Origin: Candidatus Nitrosocaldaceae archaeon | GTDB taxonomy: Archaea; Thermoproteota; Nitrososphaeria; Nitrososphaerales; Nitrosocaldaceae | DNA: 64,000 nucleotides | Assembly: GCA_026002835.1 (NCBI GenBank) | Contig: BPGC01000001.1 | Span: 1 to 64,000, forward strand | Direction: 5' to 3' | Part shown: positions 32,787 to 43,422 of the stretch, in pieces | Layout of the letters: every line of letters starts with the position of its first letter | Position numbering within the stretch: position 1 is the first letter of the stretch | Made by a program: the position numbers and the translations under genes | Notes under the pieces: model-generated | The model's database searches: none | What the model was told of the DNA's origin: nothing | The model's input: only the letters and a program-made list of their open reading frames with translations

Positions 32787-34349
32787 TTACTGTTGTAATA
32801 TAATTGCCGGATCGAGTATAAGAAGAGGAGTTCCATCTGCTGCAATAGTAGCGTCTGGAAATTTTAGTTGTTTATCTATGTTGCTTATATGTTTGATTAC
32901 AATATCTTGTTTATACTCGAATGAGTCAACTATAAGGCCCACCTGTTTACCATTTTTATCAACTACTACTATAGATAATTTATTTCTAACTCGTTTTTTA
33001 TCTATTTGTAGCAGTTCTCTAATATCTATCAATGGTACTATCTTATCTGCTAATATAATTACTTTATTACCATGTATATATTGTATATCATTATTGCTAA
33101 TAATAGTTGTAGTTACAACACTAGATAATGGTATAACAAAATTACTATCTGCTACTGTTACAATTAAACCTGATATAATTGATATGCTAAGAGGTATGGA
33201 TAAGATAAATTTACTTCCTTCATTCTTCTTACTTTCTATCTTAATATGCCCTCCTACACTCTCTACCTGCTTGAATACAACATCCATGCCTACACCTCTA
33301 CCAGATATGTCAGTAACTTTCTTGGCAGTAGATAATCCTGGTAATGCTAACAATGCATACACTTCGTCATCACTAAGCTTATCTACTCCTTCTCTAGTTA
33401 TTACTCCTTTCTCTATAGCTTTACTTATTACTCCTTCCTTATCTATCCCTTTGCCATCATCCTCAACTGTTATTATAACGTTATCACCTTGTTTTTCTGC
33501 AACAAGTCTTATCTTTCCACTTTTGCTCTTCCCACTCTTTTCCCTTTCTTGTGGAGGTTCTATACCATGATCCACAGCATTTCTTAATATATGTAGCAAT
33601 GGATCCGTTATAGCTTGCAGTATACTTCTATCTACTTCTATAGAAGTTCCTTCCATCTCAAAATTGACCTCTTTTCCTGCTTTAGATGCGGCATCTCTAA
33701 CCACTCGAGGAAATCTAGCGAAGATTGTTTCTAAAGGAATTAATCGTAATTTCATAGTTAAATATTGAAGATCTGCGACTAGTCTATTCAAAGATACTAT
33801 TATACCGTTTAATTCTGAATTATTATTAAATATTTCTTCTAATCGCATCTTTGTTATCACTAATTCTCCAACAAGATCTACAAGAAGATCTAGATCTTTA
33901 AGGTTAACTTTTATAGTCGATGGTAACTCATTAGTTTCATTTATAATACTAGAATTATTCAGATGAATATTATTAACAATACTTTTCTTATGCTTAAATT
34001 CATTTATTGAATTTAGAAATGGTTCTAGATCTACCTCAAAACTTTCATCTATTATCATTCTTTCCAATAGATCAAAGCAGTTAAGTAGTAAATCGCCCAT
34101 CTCCTTTCTAAACTCTACCTTATTGTTTCTTAAATCGTCAAAAATGTCTTCTATCGCCTTACATAGAATTCTTATATTATCATAACCCATAGTAGCTGCC
34201 ATACCCTTTATTGTATGAGCAGATCTGAATAATGAATCTAGATCTTCTCTATTATTGTTCTTCTCGAATGAGAGTAAAGTTGTATTTAGGTTATTAAGAT
34301 GTTCTAATGCTTCTTGGACAAACATATCTCTGTATTTTTCCATATCCAT
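32787..34349 (-). CDS. cheA: Chemotaxis histidine kinase CheA
   Basis: A 520-residue soluble sensor kinase. The HPt domain (1-105) carries the phosphorylated histidine H45 in FRSAHTIKGMAATMGY. The dimerisation domain begins near 130 (LKDLDLLVDLVGELVITKMRLEE). The ATPase domain has the N-box HILRNAVDHGIE, G1 VEDDGKGID and G2 SGRGVGMDVV. A CheW-like domain ends the protein (about 385-520). Only about 25 residues lie between HPt and dimerisation domains, so the CheY-binding P2 domain appears to be absent. AGAGGTG precedes the start. It phosphorylates CheY to steer the archaellum. Confidence 0.96.
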   Translation of the reverse strand: MDMEKYRDMFVQEALEHLNNLNTTLLSFEKNNNREDLDSLFRSAHTIKGMAATMGYDNIRILCKAIEDIFDDLRNNKVEFRKEMGDLLLNCFDLLERMIIDESFEVDLEPFLNSINEFKHKKSIVNNIHLNNSSIINETNELPSTIKVNLKDLDLLVDLVGELVITKMRLEEIFNNNSELNGIIVSLNRLVADLQYLTMKLRLIPLETIFARFPRVVRDAASKAGKEVNFEMEGTSIEVDRSILQAITDPLLHILRNAVDHGIEPPQEREKSGKSKSGKIRLVAEKQGDNVIITVEDDGKGIDKEGVISKAIEKGVITREGVDKLSDDEVYALLALPGLSTAKKVTDISGRGVGMDVVFKQVESVGGHIKIESKKNEGSKFILSIPLSISIISGLIVTVADSNFVIPLSSVVTTTIISNNDIQYIHGNKVIILADKIVPLIDIRELLQIDKKRVRNKLSIVVVDKNGKQVGLIVDSFEYKQDIVIKHISNIDKQLKFPDATIAADGTPLLILDPAIILQQ

Positions 34350-34390
34350 AATAACACCTCTAAAATTATGTAAAAATACAGATAATGTTA

Positions 34391-34774
34391 TCAGGACGAT
34401 CTTGCAACGCGATCAATTATAACACCTATCATAGATCTATTAAACGGTTTTACTATGTAATCTTTAGCTCCTAATTTTATAGCATCGTGGACTATATGTT
34501 TTTGTTCAACAGATGTTACCATAATTACTCTAGCTTTAGGATCTAGACGCTTTAGATTTTTCAATGCTTGAATTCCATCCATCTTTGGCATATTTATGTC
34601 CAATGTTACTAAATTTGGTTTCTCTTTTTTATATGTCTCTACAGCCTCTAAACCATTAGAGGCTTCAATTATGTTCGAGTAACCTATCTCATTCAATATA
34701 TCTTTCAATACTTTTCTTATAAAGAAAGCATCATCAACAACTAGTATCTTAACTTTAGATCTATCAAAAATCAT
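34391..34774 (-). CDS. cheY: Chemotaxis response regulator CheY
   Basis: A 127-residue single receiver domain. Acidic residues D14 and D15 (VVDDAFFIRKVL), the phospho-acceptor D59 (TLDINMPKMDG), T87 (IMVTS) and K109 (IVKPF) are all present. In archaea phosphorylated CheY acts on the archaellum motor through the CheF adaptor, which is not found in this window. The start is preceded by GAGGTGA. It overlaps the end of cheW by 11 bases and lies between cheW and cheA. Confidence 0.95.
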   Translation of the reverse strand: MIFDRSKVKILVVDDAFFIRKVLKDILNEIGYSNIIEASNGLEAVETYKKEKPNLVTLDINMPKMDGIQALKNLKRLDPKARVIMVTSVEQKHIVHDAIKLGAKDYIVKPFNRSMIGVIIDRVARSS

Positions 34775-35228
34775 CTATTGTCACCTCTAATAACTTCTCA
34801 ATATCTAATATAAGAATTAGTTTGTCATCAAACTTTACAGTACCACGTATATATGGGATATCTTCTAATATATTTATATCAAACTCTATCTTATCTAATG
34901 GCAATTTTAAGACTTGTTCTACATCATCTACTAATAATCCTATAATATTACCCTTAACTTCTACAATAAGTATCTTCTGCTTTTGTCTAATTGTAGAAAG
35001 ACCAAATCCTAAAATATATTTAGTATCAATTACCGATATTATCTTACCTCTAAGATTCATAATTCCTAATATATGCGTGGCATTAGGTATTTTGGTTATA
35101 TTTCCAACAGCTCTAATTTCGTGAACTTTATCGATCTCTAACGCATAATTCTCTTTTTTATCATCTATAATAATATTAAATACAACCAAGTTTACAATTA
35201 CATTACCTTCTAGCGAATTCATGCTCAA
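34764..35228 (-). CDS. cheW: Chemotaxis coupling protein CheW
   Basis: A 154-residue SH3-like protein that links receptors to CheA. Typical segments are [54 protein letters not shown] and [22 protein letters not shown]. Its start is preceded by GAGGAGGTTGAGC and lies inside the last 26 bases of the receptor gene, so the two are translationally coupled. The four-gene order mcp-cheW-cheY-cheA on the minus strand forms one operon. Confidence 0.94.
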   Translation of the reverse strand: MSMNSLEGNVIVNLVVFNIIIDDKKENYALEIDKVHEIRAVGNITKIPNATHILGIMNLRGKIISVIDTKYILGFGLSTIRQKQKILIVEVKGNIIGLLVDDVEQVLKLPLDKIEFDINILEDIPYIRGTVKFDDKLILILDIEKLLEVTIDDF

Positions 35229-37287
35229 CCTCCTCTTTTATAGCTTCTCCATTCATATCGTTAATGGAATTATTTCTTTCTAATTTGATATCATCTGGGA
35301 GTCTAAACATCCTTATAGAATCTTTTAATTCATTGCTCAAGTTTACTAGATCTTTCATCATATTTGCTAATTCTTCCATCGCAGAACTCTGCTCTTCCAT
35401 AGCTGCTGCAGCTTCCTCACTTGATGCTGCATTATTTTCAGCTACTGTTGCAACTTCATTCATGTTATCGCTAACTTCTTCTATATGCTTTATCTGCTCT
35501 TTTATTGTGTTGGATGCATCTTTTACAGTATATGCTATCTTTTCAGCTTCTCTAACTATATTATCAAGAGTTTCTAAAGCGGTGTCTATAACTTGTTTTC
35601 CTTCAAGTACTTGATTAGCATTATTCTCAATGGCTTGTGTAGTATCTATAGCGTCTTTTTGTATATCATTTATTAAATTAGATATCTCTTCTGATGCTTT
35701 TGCAGAACCTTGGGCTAGGTTTCTTACCTCTTCAGCAACGACTGCGAAACCCCTCCCAACTTCTCCAGCTCTTGCAGCTTCTATGGCAGCGTTAAGTGCT
35801 AACATGTTTGTCTCTTCAGCAATCTTTTGTATTACATCTAGCACTGCTGTTATCTTTGACGTCTTATCTAACAAATTCTTCATTTTAGTTACAGATTCGT
35901 TAGATGCATATATCATAGATTGCATACTTTCTATAGCTTCTGTAGTATTTCTACTTCCTTCTTTTGATATATAACCCATCTTATTTGCATATTTTGCAGC
36001 TTCTTGCATTTTGTTATCTACTTTTTTCATATTAGAAGTGATTGTAGATAACAATTCATTAGCAGTATTTATTTTAGAGGCTTGATCTTGAGAACCCTGA
36101 GATACATGTTGAATTGATAGTGATAATTGTTGAATTGTTGAATTGAATTGATTACATGTAGATGAAAGATTATGTATATTCTTTGCTAATTTTTCTGCGC
36201 TATCTCTTATATTACTAATTAATGATCTAAGATTATCTATTGTATTATTAGTATTTATTGTTAATTCTCCTATCTCGTCTTTAGATTTTATACCTCTTAT
36301 CTTTGCTGTTAGATCACCTCTACCTAGTCTAGATGCATATTCGCTAATTTTTAATATAGGTCTTGATATAGATCTACTCATAAATATTGCAAATATAAAT
36401 ATTCCAACAGCGATACCTATGACACTATAAATTATCTGTTCTCGAAGTGCTTTTATGGGCGCTATAATTTCTGCTTCATCTATCTCAGCTAGTAATACCA
36501 AACCATATTTATCCATGCAATATGATGTTCCAAAGATAGGAATGCCTCTATAGTCTGGATATACTTGACTTTTTATAACATTACCTTTCTCTATACATTC
36601 TTTAACTGGTAGTGTATCTACTACCGTTCTAAATGCTGCATTCTCTATAAACCTAGATTCTGAAACCATGAGTTTGTTATTATTTACAAGATATATTTCT
36701 CCAGTCTCTCCTAATCCATCTCTATTCAACAATATGCTATTTATAGTATCTGGCAAGAATCTTATTATAACAATACCATTAAATGCATTATCTACATACA
36801 ATGGTTTTGCTATAGTTAAAACTGTTTTACCATTATAATTTTCAAAATTTACAATATTATTATCTATCTTATCATTTAATAATGAACCTTCTAAACCCTC
36901 ATTACTAATGATGATTCTACCATTTGCATCTGTTACTACAAAAGATTCTACAGTCGTACCTTTAGTTGCTAAATCATTTATTACATTTATTATATGTTCT
37001 CGCTTATCATTTATACTTATGGTATTATCATTTAGTAAGGTAGATATTATATCTAATTGTTCCATTCTTAATGATAATATATTCTCAATTATGCTGCCTC
37101 TATTATATGCTTCATTATTAAATTGAGCACTTATTCTTTCGCTTAATTCTCTTTCTATGTAATTTATGCTTGTATATGCTAGAAAAATTAATGGTAAAAT
37201 TGAACATACCAATAATGATATAACTATCTTTTTATTTAAACTCCATTTGAATGCATTGCTATTAAGCCTCTTATCATTGAACATCAT
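35203..37287 (-). CDS. Transmembrane methyl-accepting chemotaxis receptor
   Basis: A 694-residue receptor. TM1 is at about 18-40, the extracytoplasmic sensor at 41-285 is of the double-Cache type ([51 protein letters not shown]), TM2 at about 290-308, and the HAMP domain follows ([23 protein letters not shown]). The signalling domain has the hairpin tip [17 protein letters not shown] followed by [17 protein letters not shown]. Cache sensors usually bind amino acids, amines or small acids. Methylation sites are likely in the flanking coiled coils and would be served by CheR and CheD encoded nearby. Confidence 0.95.
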   Translation of the reverse strand: MMFNDKRLNSNAFKWSLNKKIVISLLVCSILPLIFLAYTSINYIERELSERISAQFNNEAYNRGSIIENILSLRMEQLDIISTLLNDNTISINDKREHIINVINDLATKGTTVESFVVTDANGRIIISNEGLEGSLLNDKIDNNIVNFENYNGKTVLTIAKPLYVDNAFNGIVIIRFLPDTINSILLNRDGLGETGEIYLVNNNKLMVSESRFIENAAFRTVVDTLPVKECIEKGNVIKSQVYPDYRGIPIFGTSYCMDKYGLVLLAEIDEAEIIAPIKALREQIIYSVIGIAVGIFIFAIFMSRSISRPILKISEYASRLGRGDLTAKIRGIKSKDEIGELTINTNNTIDNLRSLISNIRDSAEKLAKNIHNLSSTCNQFNSTIQQLSLSIQHVSQGSQDQASKINTANELLSTITSNMKKVDNKMQEAAKYANKMGYISKEGSRNTTEAIESMQSMIYASNESVTKMKNLLDKTSKITAVLDVIQKIAEETNMLALNAAIEAARAGEVGRGFAVVAEEVRNLAQGSAKASEEISNLINDIQKDAIDTTQAIENNANQVLEGKQVIDTALETLDNIVREAEKIAYTVKDASNTIKEQIKHIEEVSDNMNEVATVAENNAASSEEAAAAMEEQSSAMEELANMMKDLVNLSNELKDSIRMFRLPDDIKLERNNSINDMNGEAIKEEVEHEFARR

Positions 37288-37404
37288 ATATTACTTGGTA
37301 TTAAAGATAATAAGATATTGTCTGTAATAGGAGTTATATAACAAGATATACTTAATATTGATAAGTATGTTACATAACCAGTTTAATATAATACTAATTA
37401 ATAC

Positions 37405-38493
37405 ATGATTAACATGCAGCTAGAGAATGCTTATACACTTGACGAGATAGCAGAGATGGCACATGAACTGATGGATAAAACTCGACATGCTATTGAAGAG
37501 ATAGTAAAGATCAATGAGGCTATACATATGTTATCTATAAATGCACTAATAGAAGCAAATAGGGCTGGCGAATATGGTAGAACGTTTGCTGTAGTAGCTC
37601 AACAAATGAGTGAGTTAAATAATAAAATAACTTCTATTGTAGAAAAAATGAAGAGCGAGAGTAGTGAACGTATGAACAATATAAGCAAGGCTATAATTAC
37701 ACAGGCAACTACTGTGCGAGGTGTAAGATTATCTGATCTAGCATTAACAAATATAGATATAATAGATAGAAATCTTTATGAACGTTCATGTGATGTCAGA
37801 TGGTGGTCTAAAGATCTTAGTATCATAAATGCACTTGAGAACAAAAGCAATAAAACTATTGAAGTATGTAGTGAGAGACTAGCTACAATTCTAGATGCTT
37901 ATACTGTATACTTTGATCTTATAGTATGTGATATAAATGGTGATATAATAGTAAATGGGAGACCTGAGCTTTATAATAGTAAAGGGACTAATTGTTCTGA
38001 TGCACTTTGGTTTAAAGAAGCAATGGAAGGTAAAGAGTTTGGCTTTCAAAGCCTTCATAGATCTGAATTAGTTAATAATAAGTTAGCATTAATATACTCA
38101 GCGCCTATAAAGGCTAAAGATGGAAGATTACTAGGAGTTTTTGCGACTATATTCAAATGGGAAGATCTAGCAAGTAGTATAATAACTAAGACAAGTATAC
38201 CAGAAAAAGAGAAAAAATTTACAAGAGTATGTACAGTAGATGATACAGGTACCATACTTGCAGATTCTGCTAATAAGATCTTGAATAAATTAAATATTCC
38301 TAAGAAAGAAGAATTATTTAAGATTAAAAAAGGGTTCATAATAACAAAGATTAATGGTAAAAAATCGTGTGTAGCACATGCATTATCCCCTGGTTATGAG
38401 ACATATGCTACTGGTTGGCATTCCATCATAATACAAGATATTGAGAGTATGTCATTCGTAGAACAGACTAGGAGTTATAATATTAGCGAGTAA
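37405..38493 (+). CDS. Soluble chemoreceptor-like protein with N-terminal signalling hairpin and C-terminal Cache-like sensor
   Basis: A 362-residue protein without transmembrane helix or signal peptide. Residues 5-110 contain a short signalling hairpin with the tip MLSINALIEANRAGEYGRTF and AVVAQQMSELN, close to the receptor consensus. Residues about 125-345 form a Cache-like sensor (YFDLIVCDINGDIIVNG, CSDALWFKEAMEGKEFGFQ, IYSAPIKAKDGRLLGVF, WHSIIIQDIE). Sensor and signalling parts are thus reversed compared with normal receptors, and both are cytosolic. It is first in an apparent operon with cheC, cheD and cheR, so it probably reports an internal metabolite to the array. Confidence 0.8.
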   Translation: MINMQLENAYTLDEIAEMAHELMDKTRHAIEEIVKINEAIHMLSINALIEANRAGEYGRTFAVVAQQMSELNNKITSIVEKMKSESSERMNNISKAIITQATTVRGVRLSDLALTNIDIIDRNLYERSCDVRWWSKDLSIINALENKSNKTIEVCSERLATILDAYTVYFDLIVCDINGDIIVNGRPELYNSKGTNCSDALWFKEAMEGKEFGFQSLHRSELVNNKLALIYSAPIKAKDGRLLGVFATIFKWEDLASSIITKTSIPEKEKKFTRVCTVDDTGTILADSANKILNKLNIPKKEELFKIKKGFIITKINGKKSCVAHALSPGYETYATGWHSIIIQDIESMSFVEQTRSYNISE

Positions 38494-38507
38494 AATATTA
38501 TAAAATA

Positions 38508-39089
38508 ATGAATGCGTCGTATATGCTTAATAAGGAAGAGTTGGAACAGATTGTGAATATAACAAGAGTTGCAGTTATTGGAAGAACGGTTTCAGCTTTA
38601 GAAACGCTTTTGAACGAGTCTATAGAATGTGAAAATATAACAGCTATAAATTTTACACACGAATTATTAGATAAGATATCAACTAATAACATATGTAGTG
38701 TTTATATAAGATGTAAAGGTGATCTATACCTAGCATCCTTATTGATGCTTGATACGAATGAAGCGAAGAGTATTGCAAGTAAAATGATTGGTACTGATGT
38801 TAATACACTTGATGAATTATCACGTTCTGCTATATCAGAACTAGGAAACATACTACTCGTAGGTTCATTTATAAATACATTGGCGAATATTGCAGAGTTT
38901 AGAATAGAATGCAGTGCTCCAGGATTTACAATTGAAGCACAAAGAGCTATAATTGAATATGTATTAGCTGATTATCAAATGGACTCAGCTGTGTTGGTGT
39001 ATGTTACATTATTACGTAAGGAGACAAATTCAAGGATACATATAAAACTGCTCATAAATGTAATGGAAGCTAAAAAACTGCTCGCATAG
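38508..39089 (+). CDS. cheC: CheC-family CheY-P phosphatase
   Basis: A 193-residue CheC/CheX-type protein. The catalytic helix is DELSRSAISELGNILLVGSF with the E and N spaced as in CheC (SAxxELGNI). Only this C-terminal-side copy is clear; the first motif region (NITRVAVIGRTVSALETLL) lacks the E-N pair, so it may have a single active site. CheC removes phosphate from CheY and binds CheD. It begins 15 bases after the soluble receptor gene. Confidence 0.85.
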   Translation: MNASYMLNKEELEQIVNITRVAVIGRTVSALETLLNESIECENITAINFTHELLDKISTNNICSVYIRCKGDLYLASLLMLDTNEAKSIASKMIGTDVNTLDELSRSAISELGNILLVGSFINTLANIAEFRIECSAPGFTIEAQRAIIEYVLADYQMDSAVLVYVTLLRKETNSRIHIKLLINVMEAKKLLA

Positions 39090-39548
39090 GTGCATTCTAT
39101 GTCTATAATAAATATAATGATGGGAGACTTGAAATTTGCAAGAAAAGGAGATATATTAACTACATTCGTAGGTTCGTGTATAGCATGTTGTATATATAAT
39201 TATGATGAAGCAGCTATGGCTCATATAATGCTTCCTTATAGCAAAGGAAGAACAAATTCTTTAAAAGGCAAATATGCAGATCAAGCAATAGAACATATAC
39301 TAAACAGATTAGAAGGAAATCTTAAAGCAAAACTAGCTGGAGGAGCAAAGATATTTGTACAAGAACAAGATAATGATATTTTTAATATTGGTCATAATAA
39401 TATAATTGCAGTAAAAGATATACTTAAAACGACAGGAATAAATATTGATGGTGAAGATTTAGGTAAAAATTATAGTAGAAATGTAAGTTTTGAAGTAAAC
39501 ACATCTAAGATGATTATTAAATGTAGGAGCGGAACGGTGATAATATGA
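39090..39548 (+). CDS. cheD: Chemoreceptor glutamine deamidase CheD
   Basis: A 152-residue enzyme that deamidates receptor glutamines and partners with CheC. The nucleophile Cys is in TFVGSCIACCIY (C30) and the histidine in MAHIMLP (H45), then YADQAIEHIL, KAKLAGGAKIF and the C-terminal strand segment. The frame opens with GTG directly after the cheC stop; an ATG three codons on at 39099 is also possible. Its end overlaps cheR by four bases. Confidence 0.93.
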   Translation: MHSMSIINIMMGDLKFARKGDILTTFVGSCIACCIYNYDEAAMAHIMLPYSKGRTNSLKGKYADQAIEHILNRLEGNLKAKLAGGAKIFVQEQDNDIFNIGHNNIIAVKDILKTTGINIDGEDLGKNYSRNVSFEVNTSKMIIKCRSGTVII

Positions 39549-40294
39549 ATAATATTATAGAATTAAGAGATATAATATTAAAACATGACAAAATAGATAT
39601 ATCTCAATATAATGCGAATTTTCTTAATAGGAGACTTGAATACAGATCCAAGATATATGGATTATCTGTACAAGAATATATAGATCATATAGAGAGAGAT
39701 GAATCAGAGAGGAAACTTTTTTTAAAAAGTTTAAGTATAAATGTTACTGAGTTTTTTAGAGATAAAGATGTATTCGATAGGTTTGCTGAGCTAGTAAATG
39801 GGTATAAACGAGTAAATATATGTAGTATAGGATGTGCTACTGGAGAAGAACCTTACACTATAGCTATGATAACAAAAAGTCTTGAAATAGATTGTAAGAT
39901 AACAGCGATCGATATAAGTTATAATGCTATAAGACAAGCATCAATAGCCCGATACCCAAAGATAACAATTAATAAAATTCCTAAAAACATGCTAAAATAT
40001 TTTGATGTTGACACGAAATTTATATATATTAAACCAGATATTAAGAAGATGGTAAAGTTTGAAGTTAGAGATGTATTTACACTATCATTGAATACGATTT
40101 ACGATTTTATCTTTTGTAGAAACATGCTTATATACTTCGATAGCGTTAAAAAGAATATTTTAATAAAAAGGTTTCATGAAATGTTGAAATATAATGGTTA
40201 TCTTATATTGGGCAAATCTGAGATCTTGTTAGGTGATATATCCAAGAAATTTACATGTGCAGATCTGCAAAGAAGAATTTATAGAAAGGTATGA
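39545..40294 (+). CDS. cheR: Chemoreceptor methyltransferase CheR
   Basis: A 249-residue SAM-dependent enzyme that methylates receptor glutamates. The N-terminal helical domain includes NANFLNRRLEYRSKIYGL and LSINVTEFFRDKDVF. The SAM site is ICSIGCATGEEPYTIAMI, followed by ITAIDISYNAIRQA and the CheR segment IFCRNMLIYFDSV and LGKSEIL. It lies last in the receptor-cheC-cheD-cheR group and meets the convergent arlJ stop with no gap. No cheB methylesterase is in the window. Confidence 0.95.
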   Translation: MNNIIELRDIILKHDKIDISQYNANFLNRRLEYRSKIYGLSVQEYIDHIERDESERKLFLKSLSINVTEFFRDKDVFDRFAELVNGYKRVNICSIGCATGEEPYTIAMITKSLEIDCKITAIDISYNAIRQASIARYPKITINKIPKNMLKYFDVDTKFIYIKPDIKKMVKFEVRDVFTLSLNTIYDFIFCRNMLIYFDSVKKNILIKRFHEMLKYNGYLILGKSEILLGDISKKFTCADLQRRIYRKV

Positions 40295-41764
40295 TCATAT
40301 AAGTTCGTCTATACTAAGATCTATAATCTCTCCTAATAATTTGTCCATAAATATATCTGCTGTATAGACAACTATAGAACCAATTAGTATAAACATACCT
40401 ATATTGAACCATGCTGTTTTGTATAATCCACCTCTAGCAATCTTTGTTGCAAGGCCATTTATTATAGATAGAGCTAAAACTACGATCGGTATGATGCTAT
40501 TCATAAGTTCTGGATCTATTAAACCTAACTGAATTATCTCTTGTGTATTTACATCGAATATGTTAGAAAACAATAAGATTAGACTATTCATAAAACTCAA
40601 TACAGCTAATGATAGTATATGCATTATGAATAATGTAGATTCAAATACCTTAGCAACTTGAATACGTTTATTGTATAATTCGTTGAGTGTTATGGTAACT
40701 TCTGATATTATATTCCCCACAATAGTCATATCGGATCCTTTGGTTATTGCGGTTGCAACGACTTCATTACCAGCAGTTATAATAGCATTACCGCTTTCTT
40801 TTGAGAATAATTCAAATGATTCTTCTAATGTTACTCTATTCTCAATTCTATTGAGCATCGCATGCAATTGCTTATTTAATGGACCGAAATCATTCTTTAG
40901 GGTAGATCTTAGAGCTCCGCCTACTGAACCTATTGTAGCATACACCTCACCAAATTGTCTTATAAATGTAGGATACCATATATTCATGGATAGTATATGA
41001 TTTTCCAATCTTCGTGCATAAAAACCTAGACATATTAAAGGTATACTCCCTATAGCCAAAGCTAATAATCTATCAATTATATTAGTTAGTATTAAAATGG
41101 AAGATATAGCGATGCTAGCCACACTACAGACATAGAATAATATTTTATACTTTTTTGTTATCCCTCCACTCTCATCTAATAATTCATCTCTAGGAAATAT
41201 TTTATACATTATATATACAAATGAACCAAGACCTAGAATTACTGTAAATGATACAAGTATTAAAGTACTAGAATTACTCTCTCCAGATATCATGATCATC
41301 AACATACTTGCAGATATCATGAAGATAGCAGTAGATGCTATTGCTGAATATATGCCCATAAGCATCTTCATACTCTCTACATGTCTGTCATATTCTGCAG
41401 TATACAATTTCAACATAACAGTAAATTCGTGTTTTAGGAAGAAAGATATACTATCTCCTAATCTAAGAATTTGAGCAAATTTCATACTTAATTGACTCGT
41501 TAGAAGGTCTTTGCTTTTTAATTTATTTGCTACTATCTCACATGCATTAGCCATTCCATATTTCCAACCTATTCCTAAACTATAAATTTCATTCATTATT
41601 CGTGAATAATAACTATATTTTATTCTCCTTGCAATATCGAATAGTTCTATAGGAGCCACTTCTCCTGTGGATATTGCATAAAGGAATGTTATAAAATATA
41701 ATAACTTTTTGTTGATATTTTTATTGCCTTTCTCTTCCGATTTTAACTTAAATGCTAGTTTCAT
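40295..41764 (-). CDS. arlJ: Archaellum membrane platform protein ArlJ
   Basis: A 489-residue polytopic protein of the type-II secretion/TadC F family that anchors the archaellum motor. About eight hydrophobic helices are visible in two groups (160-205, 210-255, 370-400, 420-480), with cytosolic segments such as LRLGDSISFFLKHEF and GSVGGALRSTLKNDFGPLNKQL that contact ArlI. It overlaps the arlI stop by four bases and ends the arl operon. Confidence 0.93.
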   Translation of the reverse strand: MKLAFKLKSEEKGNKNINKKLLYFITFLYAISTGEVAPIELFDIARRIKYSYYSRIMNEIYSLGIGWKYGMANACEIVANKLKSKDLLTSQLSMKFAQILRLGDSISFFLKHEFTVMLKLYTAEYDRHVESMKMLMGIYSAIASTAIFMISASMLMIMISGESNSSTLILVSFTVILGLGSFVYIMYKIFPRDELLDESGGITKKYKILFYVCSVASIAISSILILTNIIDRLLALAIGSIPLICLGFYARRLENHILSMNIWYPTFIRQFGEVYATIGSVGGALRSTLKNDFGPLNKQLHAMLNRIENRVTLEESFELFSKESGNAIITAGNEVVATAITKGSDMTIVGNIISEVTITLNELYNKRIQVAKVFESTLFIMHILSLAVLSFMNSLILLFSNIFDVNTQEIIQLGLIDPELMNSIIPIVVLALSIINGLATKIARGGLYKTAWFNIGMFILIGSIVVYTADIFMDKLLGEIIDLSIDELI

Positions 41765-43422
41765 ACCTTTATCCCTGTCCTTTCTACATAAGCATCTAAA
41801 CCCATCTCTCCTACTTTTGTAATTTCATTGTAAACATCATAATAATTGAACAGTTTCTGTTCTATCCAATATCGTATTATTCTAGCTCTTAATTCTAATT
41901 CTTCATACAATAACGCTTCATCACTTCTAGATAAACCACGCTTCATTAATAACTTCGTTACAAATAATGCACTACTGCCTTTACCTCTATATAATACTCT
42001 ATCATCTCCAGGATCCCAGTTAAAAACTGGTATAAACATAACACTATCAGATACAGAGTCGTATCCTATTATCTCATTAATTGATAACACACGTCTAACA
42101 GTTTTACCTTGTTTTCCTTGAACTGCACCTTGGAATAATCCAATATTAAGATTCTCTGCATGGGTCTTTGGCACATTTATTGGTTCACTAGTCAATCTTT
42201 GTAACAGGCTAATCATATTTGCTGCATGGAATGTACTTATTACTGGGTGACCAGTCTGCATGGCTTGAAATGCTATGTTACCTTCTGCACCCCTTATCTC
42301 CCCTACTATTATATAATTTGGTCTCTGTCTTAATGCTGCCTTTAAGAGATCAAACATAGTAACACTTGATTCAGGATTACCAGTATTTCTAGTAACTTCA
42401 CTAACCCAGTTAGGATGTGGTAAAGTAATCTCTGGAGTATCTTCTATAGTAACTATCTTCCATGTAGATGGTATAAACGCACATAATGCTGTCATTGTAG
42501 TAGTTTTGCCAGAAGCTGTTTCGCCACATATGAATACACTCATACCAGCATCAAGCATCATCCACATATATGCTGCTTCTCTGGCATCTAATGTATTAGA
42601 TGCTACTATTTGCGTTATTGCTAATGGAACACTGGCAAACCTTCTTATTGTTGCATTTGTACCACGTCTGCTTATATCTTTTCCAAATACAATGTTTATT
42701 CTCGAGCCTTCTGGTAGTGTAGCATCTATTACGGGCTTTGCATGTGATACAGTCTTACCAAACTGTTCAGACATGCTTATTATTAGTTCATCGATCTCTT
42801 CGTTTGTAAGCCATGCAGATGCTTTTAATGGCCCAAATATCTTGTGAACTACGTATACATTACCGGCACCTACAATTGATATATCTTCTAGATAAGGATC
42901 TGTTAAGAATGGTTCTAATAGACTAAGACCTATTCTTTTACGCACAAAGTAATATTTCAGATATTCATAATCCCTTTCATATATTATTATCTTGTTATTC
43001 TTTATAATTTGTGCATCATATTCTATTGGCGTATCGCTTTTTATACATGTATTTTCTAAAAACTCATCTATAAGCAAGAAACGCTCTTGATATTCAGTAG
43101 GTGGTTTTATAGTACCAGCATATTTAGCAAATATAGAATCTACGGCATCCATTATTCTAGGATCTGGCAATGGTGGTTCAATTATATTATAAAGCATATA
43201 ACCATCGCTTTTTTCTAAACCATTTATATGTATAAGAATATATTCGCCTATCTGGTATAGTATATTCGGTGTCTTCAAGAATTTAAGACTGCCATCTAAT
43301 TTTTCATAATAAGTTGGTATTTCATATCCTTTATTAATAAAATCTTGTAAATATTCTCTAACATACGGCAACTGTGTAACTATCTTTTGTAAATTTTTAT
43401 CTGGTATATGCATAATTATCAC
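41761..43422 (-). CDS. arlI: Archaellum motor ATPase ArlI
   Basis: A 553-residue hexameric ATPase of the type-II/IV secretion family that drives both assembly and rotation of the archaellum. Walker A is ICGETASGKTTTMTAL (about residues 294-309), the Asp box TIEDTPEITLPHPNW, Walker B region YIIVGEIRGAEGNIAFQAMQTGH, and the His box STFHAAN. The N-terminal 200 residues carry the ArlI-specific domain (LIDEFLEN, EYLKYYFVRKRIG). It sits between arlH and arlJ as in other archaea. Confidence 0.96.
   Translation of the reverse strand: MIIMHIPDKNLQKIVTQLPYVREYLQDFINKGYEIPTYYEKLDGSLKFLKTPNILYQIGEYILIHINGLEKSDGYMLYNIIEPPLPDPRIMDAVDSIFAKYAGTIKPPTEYQERFLLIDEFLENTCIKSDTPIEYDAQIIKNNKIIIYERDYEYLKYYFVRKRIGLSLLEPFLTDPYLEDISIVGAGNVYVVHKIFGPLKASAWLTNEEIDELIISMSEQFGKTVSHAKPVIDATLPEGSRINIVFGKDISRRGTNATIRRFASVPLAITQIVASNTLDAREAAYMWMMLDAGMSVFICGETASGKTTTMTALCAFIPSTWKIVTIEDTPEITLPHPNWVSEVTRNTGNPESSVTMFDLLKAALRQRPNYIIVGEIRGAEGNIAFQAMQTGHPVISTFHAANMISLLQRLTSEPINVPKTHAENLNIGLFQGAVQGKQGKTVRRVLSINEIIGYDSVSDSVMFIPVFNWDPGDDRVLYRGKGSSALFVTKLLMKRGLSRSDEALLYEELELRARIIRYWIEQKLFNYYDVYNEITKVGEMGLDAYVERTGIKV

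Noticed and set aside
32878..33570. A 230-codon plus-strand frame antisense to cheA
   Set aside because: It is an overprint of the CheA ATPase region; composition is Leu/Ser/Thr-rich without any motif.
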